DNA from: Auanema rhodensis
Taxonomy: Eukaryota; Nematoda; Chromadorea; Rhabditida; Rhabditidae
Assembly (NCBI GenBank): GCA_964057225.1
Contig: OZ059897.1
Location: forward strand, 21,948,001 to 22,012,000
Reading direction: 5' to 3'
DNA: 64,000 bases
Part shown: piece by piece, positions 25,655 through 35,500 of the stretch
How positions within the stretch are numbered: position 1 is the stretch's first letter
Layout: each line of letters begins with the position of its first letter
Position numbers and translations under genes: made by a program
Notes under the pieces: model-generated
The model's database searches: none
Seen by the model: only the letters and a program-made list of their open reading frames with translations
What the model was told of the DNA's origin: nothing

Positions 25655-26715
25655 ATGTCTTTCGTGACTAATGATTTTCTTACAAATGCTCTTCAAAATT
25701 TCTCAAAGTCTCTCGAGAACTCTTTTTCAAAATTGTCAAATGATATAAAAAATGAGCTTAACTGTATGAAAATTAGTGTCACGTCGCATGAGGCTCGCTT
25801 AAAAACTATCGAAACGGATTTCAAATCCCGCTTAGATAAGTTGAGCAAACTTTTAACTCATTTCAAACCACTAGCAACCTTAACTCTACCTGTGTTCCAA
25901 TTTTTTCCCCACTCAATGTAGCATGTCATTTTCAAAAATTACGATCAGAGGAGACAAAGTACCTCTACCGTGCCAAAAGAGCCCTTTGGTTTCGAGTGCC
26001 ATTAAAGTCAACAGAATTTCCAACTGAACCTCTGTTGTTACTGAAACTTATTATCGAGAAATCTCAGGACACCACTTTGTCTTCTTTGATCGATAGCAAT
26101 CAAATTACTATTGCACGTTCAACTCTCAAATCTAATTCCCCTGGCCCTCTCATAATTACGTGTCCATCGGTAGATTTACGTGACAAGATTATCCAAGTTA
26201 TCAAATTCAATAAATCAAAATGCTTCGATTTCCTCTCAAAAACGTTTTTGCGACGAGATTATCTCCCCTTCGAAATTGAACTGGAGAAAAACTTGCGAAA
26301 AGAAGCAAAAATCAAGAATGAAAATAACACTGAAAAGACTTTTCTTGTACGGGATCTCAAAATTATTGAAGTCCCCCGTAAATCTACCAATGTTACTTCG
26401 CATGCCATCAACACTCTCTCTCTCACTGTGGACACTCAACCAGCTGAAACCCCTTCAGTAGTTGATGCCGTTTGCAGTTCAATCTTAAAACCAATTTCTT
26501 CTCTCATCTCCAGCCCCCCTCGTAAATCTGGTAGACCCAGTCGGTCTAACAATAGGCAGGTGTCTGTACCAACAGATAAAAATCATTCAATAAGCCCAAG
26601 AAGGAGAAAAAATCCGCCTCGGGTAGTTAAACCAACTGGACCTAATACCAGATCTATGAGTAGTCCTTCTGCATCATCTTCTGTTGTTTTGTCCAATAAC
26701 GGGTCCTTTCGTTGA
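25655..26715 (+). pseudogene. LINE ORF1, RNA-binding/chaperone-type protein, frameshifted
   Basis: The protein is read in two overlapping frames. The first part (25655-25921, 88 aa) starts at the first ATG in the element's own sequence (MSFVTND) and is predicted coiled coil (repeated L/I/F heptads such as SLENSFSKLSNDIKNEL). The second part is open from 25840 to the TGA at 26713-26715. Its core carries TKYLYRAKRALWFRV, then FLRRDYLPFEIELEKNLRKE and FLVRDLKIIEV. That order (coiled coil, RRM-like, C-terminal domain) resembles L1-type ORF1 proteins, which coat element RNA. The tail is basic and Ser/Pro-rich with a KSGRPSR stretch. A -1 change somewhere in 25840-25918 separates the frames; likely sites are near 25840 or the T6C4 run at 25901-25910. 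It may be a deletion, a sequencing error or, less likely, programmed frameshifting. Confidence 0.8.
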
Positions 26716-26719
26716 TCCA

Positions 26720-29548
26720 ATGTTATCGTCAACACCTGTTCTCGTCTCTAACCACACTTACATTTCTGTTCACTGTTACAATGCACGCTCAATTCTCAAC
26801 AAACTTCATCTTCTCCCAGTTATCATCTCTCCCAATTCTCCTGATATAATTGCTATATCAGAGTCCTGGCTTTACCCCCAATTTAACACTAATCTTCTTC
26901 CGTTAGGTGACATCTATAATATCCTCAGGGCTGATAGATGTTCATCACGGGGTGGTGGTGTACTACTTTTCATCAAAAAACATATTACTTTTCGTCTTCT
27001 TTCCTGCTCTTGTAATTCATCTACCATACAGTTTATAAATATTCTCATCACATCTTCCAATTCTATTTTTTCTGTTTGTTACCGTTCTCCATCATCATCT
27101 AGCTTAGATTTCTCAAACTATCTTTGTGATCTACAAAATCATTTAGTTAATCGGTCTCTCTATCTCACTGGTGATCTTAATTTCCCTAAAATAAACTGGG
27201 ATCTTGGTATATGTTCTCAACCTACTCCTTCTAGTAGAATTCTACTCCAATTTCTCAATCACAATTGTCTAAACCAGCTAGTAAATTTTCCTACTAGAGG
27301 TGAAAATATTCTTGACTATATAATTACAAATAACGTTCGTTGTGTCAACAATATCAAGCGATCTGGTCCACTTGGAGCTTCGGATCATTTTTCCATCACC
27401 TTTCATATACTTTCAAAATCTGAAAATTTTCATCTACAAGATTTACATAGTGCTGAATCCACATCTCTCTCCATGTTATCAGACCGCAATTTCCTTTTGG
27501 CTGATTATGAACGTATCAATAGGCAACTGGTCAACATCGACTTCTGTTCTGAACTTTCAGGTCTTACTCCACTCCAATCGTATTCAAAGTTTATCTCTAT
27601 TCTACATTCAATCATTGACATTTATGTTCCTAAAAAACAACCGAGGAAAAATAAAAAAGCGGATCGTAACATTGCAAAACTCAGAAATCAAATTAACAGG
27701 CTAAGTTGCTCTTTATATCTATCTGACGAGATTCGCCGTAAAAATCTTTCAGTAAAATTGGACAAACTAATAAAAATCAAATGTGCTTTAGAGGAAGAGC
27801 GTATTGCTGCCTTAAAAAACTCCAAGCTTTTTTATCGTTTTTGTAAGGCCCGATTAAATGGTAAAACATCTGACATTCCAAACCTCACTGTCAACAATGT
27901 GTCAGTTTCTTCAGATATTGATAAAGTGTCAGCATTTGCCGAGGTTTTCACGGTTTCTCCTCTTTCTCCTCTTGTCTCTCAGGAAAACACTCATGTTTCC
28001 GTCTCTTCTTCTTCCAGTCATACCATTGATTTCATGGATATAACACCTGAATTGGTCTACAAAACTCTTCATAGTCTTCCACTCAGGGTTTCCACATCTC
28101 CGGATGGTATTCCATATTACTTTCTTAAACAATGTGCTTTTACTCTGGCTAATCCATTAGCTTTTATTTTTCACAATTTGTTAGTTACCTCAACTTGTCC
28201 TCCTGATTGGAAGTTAGCCTGGATTCGTCCCATTTTCAAAACGGGCCGACCTGAAAATCCAAGTAACTACCGCCCAATTTCACTCACTTCCAGTCTTTCA
28301 AAAATCTTTGAACGTATAATACGTACTCCACTTCTTAATTTTGGTATTTCCAATGGTGCCATATCTCAAAATCAACACGCCTTCCTTCCTAAAAGAAGCA
28401 CTGTTTCTGCAATTCTGAGTAGCCACATCTCTTTCAGATCATCATTGGACTGTAATACTCCGGTTTTTGTAGCTTATATCGACTTTTCAAAAGCCTTCGA
28501 TCTTATACAACATTCTACTCTTTTTTCAAAACTCAAGTCCATTGGTATTCAAGGCCCACTTCATTCCTTTCTCCAAAGTTTCATCTCTGGTAGGTTTTTT
28601 TCAGTTATGGTCAATAATTCCTTATCACCACCTAAACAACTCACTTGTGGTGTACCACAAGGTACAGTTCTTGGTCCTCTGTTGTTTTTATTTTACATAA
28701 ATGACATAACATCCAATTTTCCTAATGATGTCAGCTCCATTCTCTATGCAGATGATTTGAAGCTCTACAGCAAAAACCCTACTAGTTTACAGCGGGCTCT
28801 TGATCAATTAAAATTATGGTGCGACTCAAACGGGATGGCCGTTAACATCTCTAAATCTAAAATAATGGTTATGTCAAATAAACCAATTAGTAATCCTGAA
28901 AACTTCGCTTTCACTTTTGGTAACTTTAACCTATCTTCAGTAGATTGTTACAAAGATCTTGGAGTATTCACAGATTACAATCTCTCCTTCTCAAACCACA
29001 TGAACAAAATCACAAGTGAAGCAGCAAAAAAATGTAAAATAATTTTACGTTGTTTCTACTCTAAATCGCCTTCTCTTATGTACAACTTATTCTGTACTTA
29101 CATAAGACCAATATTGGAATATGCTTCTATTATCTGGTCCCCACAAGATTCTAAAGACAAAGACCGGATTGAATATGTTCAAAAAAAGTTTCTGCGCGCA
29201 GTTTTCATGCGCTCAGGATCTAAAATGAGCTATGAAGATCAACTGTCTTTGTTAGGGGGGCAAAAGTTATTTTTCAGAAGACTAGTTTTCGATTTAATTT
29301 TTCATTTTAACCAAATAAAACAACCAATTTCAGAGAATACTTTGAAAATTTTTAAGCTCAAAAAATTCACACACTCACTAAGGCGTCACGAATGGACTGT
29401 GGATTTTCCAAACGTCCAGAAGACTCAAACTAGAAGAGGTATCGAGTACAGAGCCATAGAACTCTGGAATTCAATACCATCAAACATTGTGAGTCTTGAA
29501 AAAGCTCCCAAATTTCGCAAACATCTTCAACTTTTCCTTAGCGATTAG
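26720..29548 (+). CDS. LINE ORF2: APE-type endonuclease and reverse transcriptase
   Basis: This intact 942-aa protein nicks target DNA and reverse transcribes element RNA onto the nick. Numbering is from the first ATG (26720), four bases after the ORF1 stop (TGA TCCA ATG); the frame is open further upstream but without an ATG. Endonuclease, about 10-230: N21 in CYNARS, E48 in ISESWL, GGGVLLFI, YRSPS near 121-125, D152/N154 in TGDLNF, and SDH at 221-223 with catalytic H223. RT, about 490-770: RPIFKTG and NYRPISLTS, then motif A YIDFSKAFD (D588), GVPQGTVLGPLLF at 644-656, catalytic YADD at 676-679, and KDLGVF near 745-750. C-terminal: YIRPILEYASIIWSP and RRGIEYRAIELWNSIP, typical of CR1/Jockey elements. 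No RNase H or CCHC knuckle seen. Every key residue I checked is present, so the enzyme could be active. Confidence 0.96.
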   Translation: MLSSTPVLVSNHTYISVHCYNARSILNKLHLLPVIISPNSPDIIAISESWLYPQFNTNLLPLGDIYNILRADRCSSRGGGVLLFIKKHITFRLLSCSCNSSTIQFINILITSSNSIFSVCYRSPSSSSLDFSNYLCDLQNHLVNRSLYLTGDLNFPKINWDLGICSQPTPSSRILLQFLNHNCLNQLVNFPTRGENILDYIITNNVRCVNNIKRSGPLGASDHFSITFHILSKSENFHLQDLHSAESTSLSMLSDRNFLLADYERINRQLVNIDFCSELSGLTPLQSYSKFISILHSIIDIYVPKKQPRKNKKADRNIAKLRNQINRLSCSLYLSDEIRRKNLSVKLDKLIKIKCALEEERIAALKNSKLFYRFCKARLNGKTSDIPNLTVNNVSVSSDIDKVSAFAEVFTVSPLSPLVSQENTHVSVSSSSSHTIDFMDITPELVYKTLHSLPLRVSTSPDGIPYYFLKQCAFTLANPLAFIFHNLLVTSTCPPDWKLAWIRPIFKTGRPENPSNYRPISLTSSLSKIFERIIRTPLLNFGISNGAISQNQHAFLPKRSTVSAILSSHISFRSSLDCNTPVFVAYIDFSKAFDLIQHSTLFSKLKSIGIQGPLHSFLQSFISGRFFSVMVNNSLSPPKQLTCGVPQGTVLGPLLFLFYINDITSNFPNDVSSILYADDLKLYSKNPTSLQRALDQLKLWCDSNGMAVNISKSKIMVMSNKPISNPENFAFTFGNFNLSSVDCYKDLGVFTDYNLSFSNHMNKITSEAAKKCKIILRCFYSKSPSLMYNLFCTYIRPILEYASIIWSPQDSKDKDRIEYVQKKFLRAVFMRSGSKMSYEDQLSLLGGQKLFFRRLVFDLIFHFNQIKQPISENTLKIFKLKKFTHSLRRHEWTVDFPNVQKTQTRRGIEYRAIELWNSIPSNIVSLEKAPKFRKHLQLFLSD

Positions 29549-29852
29549 CTTGCACTTTCATTATTAATGTTTTTCGTCTGCTTATGATATTTTGTTCTCT
29601 AATTATTATTTCAATATGTCTTCTACAAATATCTATGCAAACTATGTTCTTCATGTATCATTTTTTGTTTTCAACCACATCCTTGTTCCCTTTGCTACAA
29701 TGTTACTTCACCATGGACTCTATAGGCATTAGCCATACGAATCTGGTGATAGTTACCTCTGATTACCAGAACGGGCTCGACTTTTTCTCTAAGTTCCACC
29801 GCACCTGGTAAAAGTAAAAATGAGGTCAGGTCATATTTTTTGAACTGAACAA

Positions 29853-29872
29853 ATCCCTTGTTTATCAAGGAT
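29853..29872 (+). promoter_or_regulatory. Candidate 3' UTR hairpin
   Basis: ATCC pairs with GGAT and TTG with CAA around a TTTAT loop, leaving one bulged C. This gives a 7-bp stem about 220 bp from the element's 3' end. 3' hairpins guide reverse transcriptase in several LINE families. The stem is short and could be chance. Confidence 0.4.
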
Positions 29873-30076
29873 GGGTTGACAACTATGACACATAGATTTA
29901 CTTGTTTAGAATATATATTTTCTACTGATATAATTGATTCAATAATTATTCTTATCTCTATACAATTAATGTTTTCATGTCAATCAATTTATATAATCAT
30001 GTTCATATTGTAAGGAACTTCTTTTATCCACTTTCTTTTTTCAAAACTGCTATTGTTATAACCTGTGATAAAGAAC

Positions 30077-30082
30077 AATAAA
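30077..30082 (+). promoter_or_regulatory. Polyadenylation signal AATAAA at the element end
   Basis: A canonical AATAAA lies seven bases before the last base of the element. The element then ends without any A tail or simple repeat. The position suggests the transcript end is defined close to this site. Confidence 0.5.
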
Positions 30083-30089
30083 CCTTGAC

Positions 30090-30094
30090 TAATT
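30090..30094 (+). repeat. Target-site duplication, right copy
   Basis: TAATT directly follows the element and matches 25423-25427. The monomer then continues at its position 38 (TATGCTAATT). The interrupted monomer carries TTAATTG and GTAAACGTG variants, the latter altering the CACGTG of box 2. Confidence 0.75.
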
Positions 30095-31394
30095 TATGCT
30101 AATTAATTGTAAACGTGATGTGCACTTGGTATGTAACTCGCTTCACGTGAAAGATAAAGAGATGCGGTTTTCAACATTAGATTCCCCATGTCCATATTAG
30201 TCTAAAAACAAATTTTTATTGATATTGGTTCATGGTAACCATGACTTTGAAATTTACGTGAACTTTAATTTATGCTAATTAAATGTACACGTGATGTGCA
30301 CTTGGTATGTAACTCGCTTCACGTGAAAGATAAAGAGATGCGGTTTTCAAAATTAGATTCCCCATGTCCATATTAGTCTAAAAACAAATTTTTATTGATA
30401 TTGGTTCATGGTAACCATGACTTTGAAATTTACGTGAACTTTAATTTATGCTAATTAAATGTACACGTGATGTGCACTTGGTATGTAACTCGCTTCACGT
30501 GAAAGATAAAGAGATGCGGTTTTCAAAATTAGATTCCCCATGTCCATATTAGTCTAAAAACAAATTTTTATTGATATTGGTGCATGGTAACCATGACTTT
30601 GAAATTTACTTGAACTTTAATTTATGCTAATTAAATGTACACGTGATGTGCACTTGGTATGTAACTCGCTTCACGTGAAAGATAAAGAGATGCGGTTTTC
30701 AAAATTAGATTCCCCATGTCCATATTAGTCTAAAAACAAATTTTTATTGATATTGGTTCATGGTAACCATGACTTTGAAATTTACGTGAACTTTAATTTA
30801 TGCTAATTAAATGTACACGTGATGTGCACTTGGTATGTAACTCGCTTCACGTGAAAGATGAAGAGATGCGGTTTTCAAAATTAGATTGCCCATGTCCATA
30901 TTAGTCTAAAAACAAATTTTTATTGATATTGGTTCATGGTAACCATGACTTTGAAATTTTCGTGAACTTTAATTTATGCTAATTAAATTTAGACGTGATG
31001 TGCACTTGGTATGTAACTCGCTTCACGTGAAAGATGAAGAGATGCGGTTTTCAAAATTAGATTCCCCATGTCCATATTAGTCTAAAAACAAATTTTTATT
31101 GATATTGGTGCATGGTAACCATGACTTTGAAATTTACGTGAACTTTAATTTATGCTAATTAAATGTACACGTGATGTGCACTCGGTATGTAACTCGCTTC
31201 ACGTGAAAGATAAAGAAATGCGGTTTTCAAAATTAGATTCCTCATGTTCATATTAGTCTAAAAACAAATTTTTATTGATATTGGTGCATGGTAACCATGA
31301 CTTTGAAATTTACGTGAACTTTAATTTATGCTAATTAAATGTACACGTGATGTGCACTTGGTATGTAACTCGCTTCACGTGAAAGATAAAGAGA

Positions 31395-31980
31395 TACGGT
31401 TTTCAAAATTAGATTCCACATGTCCATATTAGTCTAAAAACAAATTTTTATTGATATTGTTTCATGGTAACCATGACTTTGAAATTTACGTGAACTTTAA
31501 TTTATGCTAATTAAATGTACACGTGATGTGCACTTGGTATGTAACTCGCTTCACGTGAAAGATAAAGAGATACGGTTTTCAAAATTAGATTGCCCATGTC
31601 CATATTAGTCTAAAAACAAATTGTTATTGATATTGTTTCATGGTAACCATGACTTTGAAATTTACGTGAACTTTAATTTATGCTAATTAAATGTACACGT
31701 GATGTGCACTTGGTATGTAACTCGCTTCACGTGAAAGATAAAGAGATACGGTTTTCAAAATTAGATTGCCCATGTCCATATTAGTCTAAAAACAAATTGT
31801 TATTGATATTGTTTCATGGTAACCATGACTTTGAAATTTACGTGAACTTTAATTTATGCTAATTAAATGTACACGTGATGTGCACTTGGTATGTAACTCG
31901 CTTCACGTGAAAGATAAAGAGATACGGTTTTCAAAATTAGATTCCACATGTCCATATTAGTCTAAAAACAAATTTTTATT
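31395..31980 (+). repeat. Local run of four near-identical variant monomers
   Basis: GAGATACGG (G to A) occurs in four consecutive monomers at 31395, 31571, 31747 and 31923. Two of these also share TTGTTATTG and three share ATTGTTTCATGG. This looks like recent single-monomer amplification rather than block duplication. I saw the GATACGG variant nowhere else. Confidence 0.8.
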
Positions 31981-32869
31981 GATATTGGTGCATGGTAACC
32001 GTGACTTTGAAATTTACGTGAACTTTAATTTATGCTAATTAAATGTACACGTGATGTGCACTTGGTATGTAACTCGCTTCACGTGAAAGATAAAGAGATG
32101 CGGTCTTCAAAATTAGATTGCCCATGTCCATATTAGTCTAAAAACAAATTTTAATTGATATTGGTTCATGGTAACCATGACTTTGAAATTTACGTGAACT
32201 TTAATTTATGCTAATTAAATGTACACGTGATGTGCACTTGGTATGTAACTCGCTTCACGTGAAAGATAAAGAGATGCGGTTTTCAAAATTAGATTCCCCA
32301 TGTCCATATTAGTCTAAAAACAAATTTTTATTGATATTGGTGCATGGTAACCATGACTTTGAAATTTACGTGAACTTTAATTTATGCTAATTAAATGTAC
32401 ACGTGATGTGCACTTGGTATGTAACTCGCTTCACGTGAAAGATAAAGAGATGCGGTTTTCAAAATTAGATTCCCCATGTCCATATTAGTCTAAAAACGAA
32501 TTTTTATTGATATTGGTGCATGGTAACCACGACTTTGAAATTTACGTGAACTTTAATTTATGCTAATTAAATGTACACGTGATGTGCACTTGGTATGTAA
32601 CTCGCTTCACGTGAAAGATAAAGAGATGCGGTTTTCAAAATTAGATTTCCCATGTCCATATTAGTCTAAAAACAAATTTTTATTGATATTGGTTCATGGT
32701 AACCATGACTTTGAAATTTACGTGAACTTTAATTTATGCTAATTAAATGTACACGTGATGTGCACTTGGTATGTAACTCGCTTCACGTGAAAGATAAAGA
32801 GATGCGGTTTTCAAAATTAGATTCCCCATGTCCATATTAGTCTAAAAACAAATTTTTATTGATATTGGT

Positions 32870-35500
32870 GCATGGTAACCATGACTTTGAAATTTACGTG
32901 AACTTTAATTTATGCTAATAAAATGTACACGTGATGTGCACTTTGTATGTAACTCGCTTCACGTGAAAGATGAAGAGATGCGGTTTTCAACATTAGATTC
33001 CCCATGTCCATATTAGTCTAAAAACAAATTTTTATTGATATTGCTTCATGGTAACCATGACTTTGAAATTTACGTGAACTTTAATTTATGCTAATTAAAT
33101 GTACACGTGATGTGCACTTGGTATGTAACTCGCTTCACGTGAAAGATAAAGAGATGCGGTTTTCAAAATTAGATTGCCCATGTCCATATTAGTCTAAAAA
33201 CAAATTTTTATTGATATTGGTTCATGGTAACCATGACTTTGAAATTTTCGTGAACTTTAATTTATGCTAATTAAATTTAGACGTGATGTGCACTTGGTAT
33301 GTAACTCGCTTCACGTGAAAGATGAAGAGATGCGGTTTTCAAAATTAGATTCCCCATGTCCATATTAGTCTAAAAACAAATTTTTATTGATATTGGTTCA
33401 TGGTAACCATGACTTTGAAATTTACGTGAACTTTAATTTATGCTAATTAAATGTACACGTGATGTGCACTTGGTATGTAACTCGCTTCACGTGAAAGATA
33501 AAGAGATGCGGTTTTCAAAATTAGATTCCCCATTTCCATATTAGTCTAAAAACAAATTTTTATTGATATTGCTTCATGGTAACCATGACTTTGAAATTTA
33601 CGTGAACTTTAATTTATGCTAATTAAATGTACACGTGATGTGCACTTGGTATGTAACTCGCTTCACGTGAAAGATAAAGAGATGCGGTTTTCAAAATTAG
33701 ATTCCCCATGTCCATATTAGTCTAAAAACAAATTTTTATTGATATTGGTGCATGGTAACCATGACTTTGAAATTTACGTGAACTTTAATTTATGCTAATA
33801 AAATGTACACGTGATGTGCACTTGGTATGTAACTCGCTTCACGTGAAAGATGAAGAGATGCGGTTTTCAACATTAGATTCCCCATGTCCATATTAGTCTA
33901 AAAACAAATTTTTATTGATATTGCTTCATGGTAACCATGACTTTGAAATTTACGTGAACTTTAATTTATGCTAATTAAATGTACACGTGATGTGCACTTG
34001 GTATGTAACTCGCTTCACGTGAAAGATAAAGAGATGCGGTTTTCAAAATTAGATTCCCCATGTCCATATTAGTCTAAAAACGAATTTTTATTGATATTGG
34101 TGCATGGTAACCACGACTTTGAAATTTACGTGAACTTTAATTTATGCTAATTAAATGTACACGTGATGTGCACTTGGTATGTAACTCGCTTCACGTGAAA
34201 GATAAAGAGATGCGGTTTTCAAAATTAGATTCCCCATGTCCATATTAGTCTAAAAACAAATTTTTATTGATATTGGTTCATGGTAACCATGACTTTGAAA
34301 TTTACGTGAACTTTAATTTATGCTAATTAAATGTACACGTGATGTGCACTTGGTATGTAACTCGCTTCACGTGAAAGATAAAGAGATGCGGTTTTCAAAA
34401 TTAGATTCCCCATGTCCATATTAGTCTAAAAACAAATTTTTATTGATATTGCTTCATGGTAACCATGACTTTGAAATTTACGTGAACTTTAATTTATGCT
34501 AATTAAATGTACACGTGATGTGCACTTGGTATGTAACTCGCTTCACGTGAAAGATAAAGAGATGCGGTTTTCAAAATTAGATTCCCCATGTCCATATTAG
34601 TCTAAAAACAAATTTTTATTGATATTGGTGCATGGTAACCATGACTTTGAAATTTACGTGAACTTTAATTTATGCTAATAAAATGTACACGTGATGTGCA
34701 CTTGGTATGTAACTCGCTTCACGTGAAAGATGAAGAGATGCGGTTTTCAACATTAGATTCCCCATGTCCATATTAGTCTAAAAACAAATTTTTATTGATA
34801 TTGCTTCATGGTAACCATGACTTTGAAATTTACGTGAACTTTAATTTATGCTAATTAAATGTACACGTGATGTGCACTTGGTATGTAACTCGCTTCACGT
34901 GAAAGATAAAGAGATGCGGTTTTCAAAATTAGATTCCCCATGTCCATATTAGTCTAAAAACGAATTTTTATTGATATTGGTGCATGGTAACCACGACTTT
35001 GAAATTTACGTGAACTTTAATTTATGCTAATTAAATGTACACGTGATGTGCACTTGGTATGTAACTCGCTTCACGTGAAAGATAAAGAGATGCGGTTTTC
35101 AAAATTAGATTCCCCATGTCCATATTAGTCTAAAAACAAATTTTTATTGATATTGGTTCATGGTAACCATGACTTTGAAATTTACGTGAACTTTAATTTA
35201 TGCTAATTAAATGTACACGTGATGTGCACTTGGTATGTAACTCGCTTCACGTGAAAGATAAAGAGATGCGGTTTTCAAAATTAGATTCCCCATGTCCATA
35301 TTAGTCTAAAAACAAATTTTTATTGATATTGCTTCATGGTAACCATGACTTTGAAATTTACGTGAACTTTAATTTATGCTAATTAAATGTACACGTGATG
35401 TGCACTTGGTATGTAACTCGCTTCACGTGAAAGATAAAGAGATGCGGTTTTCAAAATTAGATTCCCCATGTCCATATTAGTCTAAAAACAAATTTTTATT
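32870..35500 (+). repeat. 5-monomer (880-bp) higher-order repeat, about three copies
   Basis: CTAATAAAATG follows an exact 880-bp step (monomers at 32911, 33791 and 34671). TCAACATTAG recurs near 32989, 33869 and 34749. AAACGAATTTTT with AACCACGAC recurs at 34081 and 34961. The first copy is less regular than the second and third, so the youngest exchange involved 33.8-35.5 kb. Confidence 0.85.

Larger units (their letters stand above)
25428..30089 (+). mobile_element. Full-length non-LTR retrotransposon (LINE, CR1/Jockey-type)
   Basis: This 4,662-bp insertion sits inside one satellite monomer in the same orientation as the numbering. It has a 5' UTR, ORF1, ORF2 with an APE-type endonuclease and reverse transcriptase, and a 3' UTR. 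It has no long terminal repeats, no RNase H or C-terminal zinc knuckle that I can see, and no poly(A) tail. It ends ACAATAAACCTTGAC just before the (T)AATT duplication. The GGTAACC landmarks on either side (25391 and 30234) are 4,843 bp apart, which is 176 + 4,667, so element plus duplication fits exactly. The RT and C-terminal motifs fit the CR1/Jockey group. An ORF1 without CCHC knuckles argues against classic Jockey. Exact clade is not certain. It has no relative elsewhere in the window. Confidence 0.95.
29549..30089 (+). other. 3' untranslated region of the retrotransposon
   Basis: These 541 AT-rich bp follow the ORF2 TAG. They contain AGGTCAGGTCA at 29823-29833, a short hairpin at 29853-29872 and AATAAA at 30077-30082. 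In this LINE group the 3' end is recognised by the element's own reverse transcriptase, so the hairpin is a candidate recognition structure. A 75-codon open frame at 29584-29811 is Phe/Leu/Ile-rich and resembles nothing I know; I treat it as chance. Confidence 0.75.

Noticed and set aside
25901-25910. T6C4 run as a programmed -1 frameshift site
   Set aside because: In the incoming frame the codons are TTT TTT CCC, which does not allow X-XXY-YYZ re-pairing in both sites. A simple indel is more likely.
26236-26439. Minus-strand and alternative-frame open frames over ORF1 and ORF2 (also 25446, 26180, 27342, 27858, 27929)
   Set aside because: They lie within clearly coding ORF1/ORF2 in other frames and show no motifs.
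29584-29811. 75-codon open frame in the 3' UTR
   Set aside because: AT-rich, hydrophobic by composition, lacks recognisable motifs and lies after ORF2. Likely chance.
29823-29833. AGGTCAGGTCA as a nuclear-receptor site
   Set aside because: The half-sites overlap by one base rather than following a standard direct-repeat spacing; a single short match in a 3' UTR is expected by chance.
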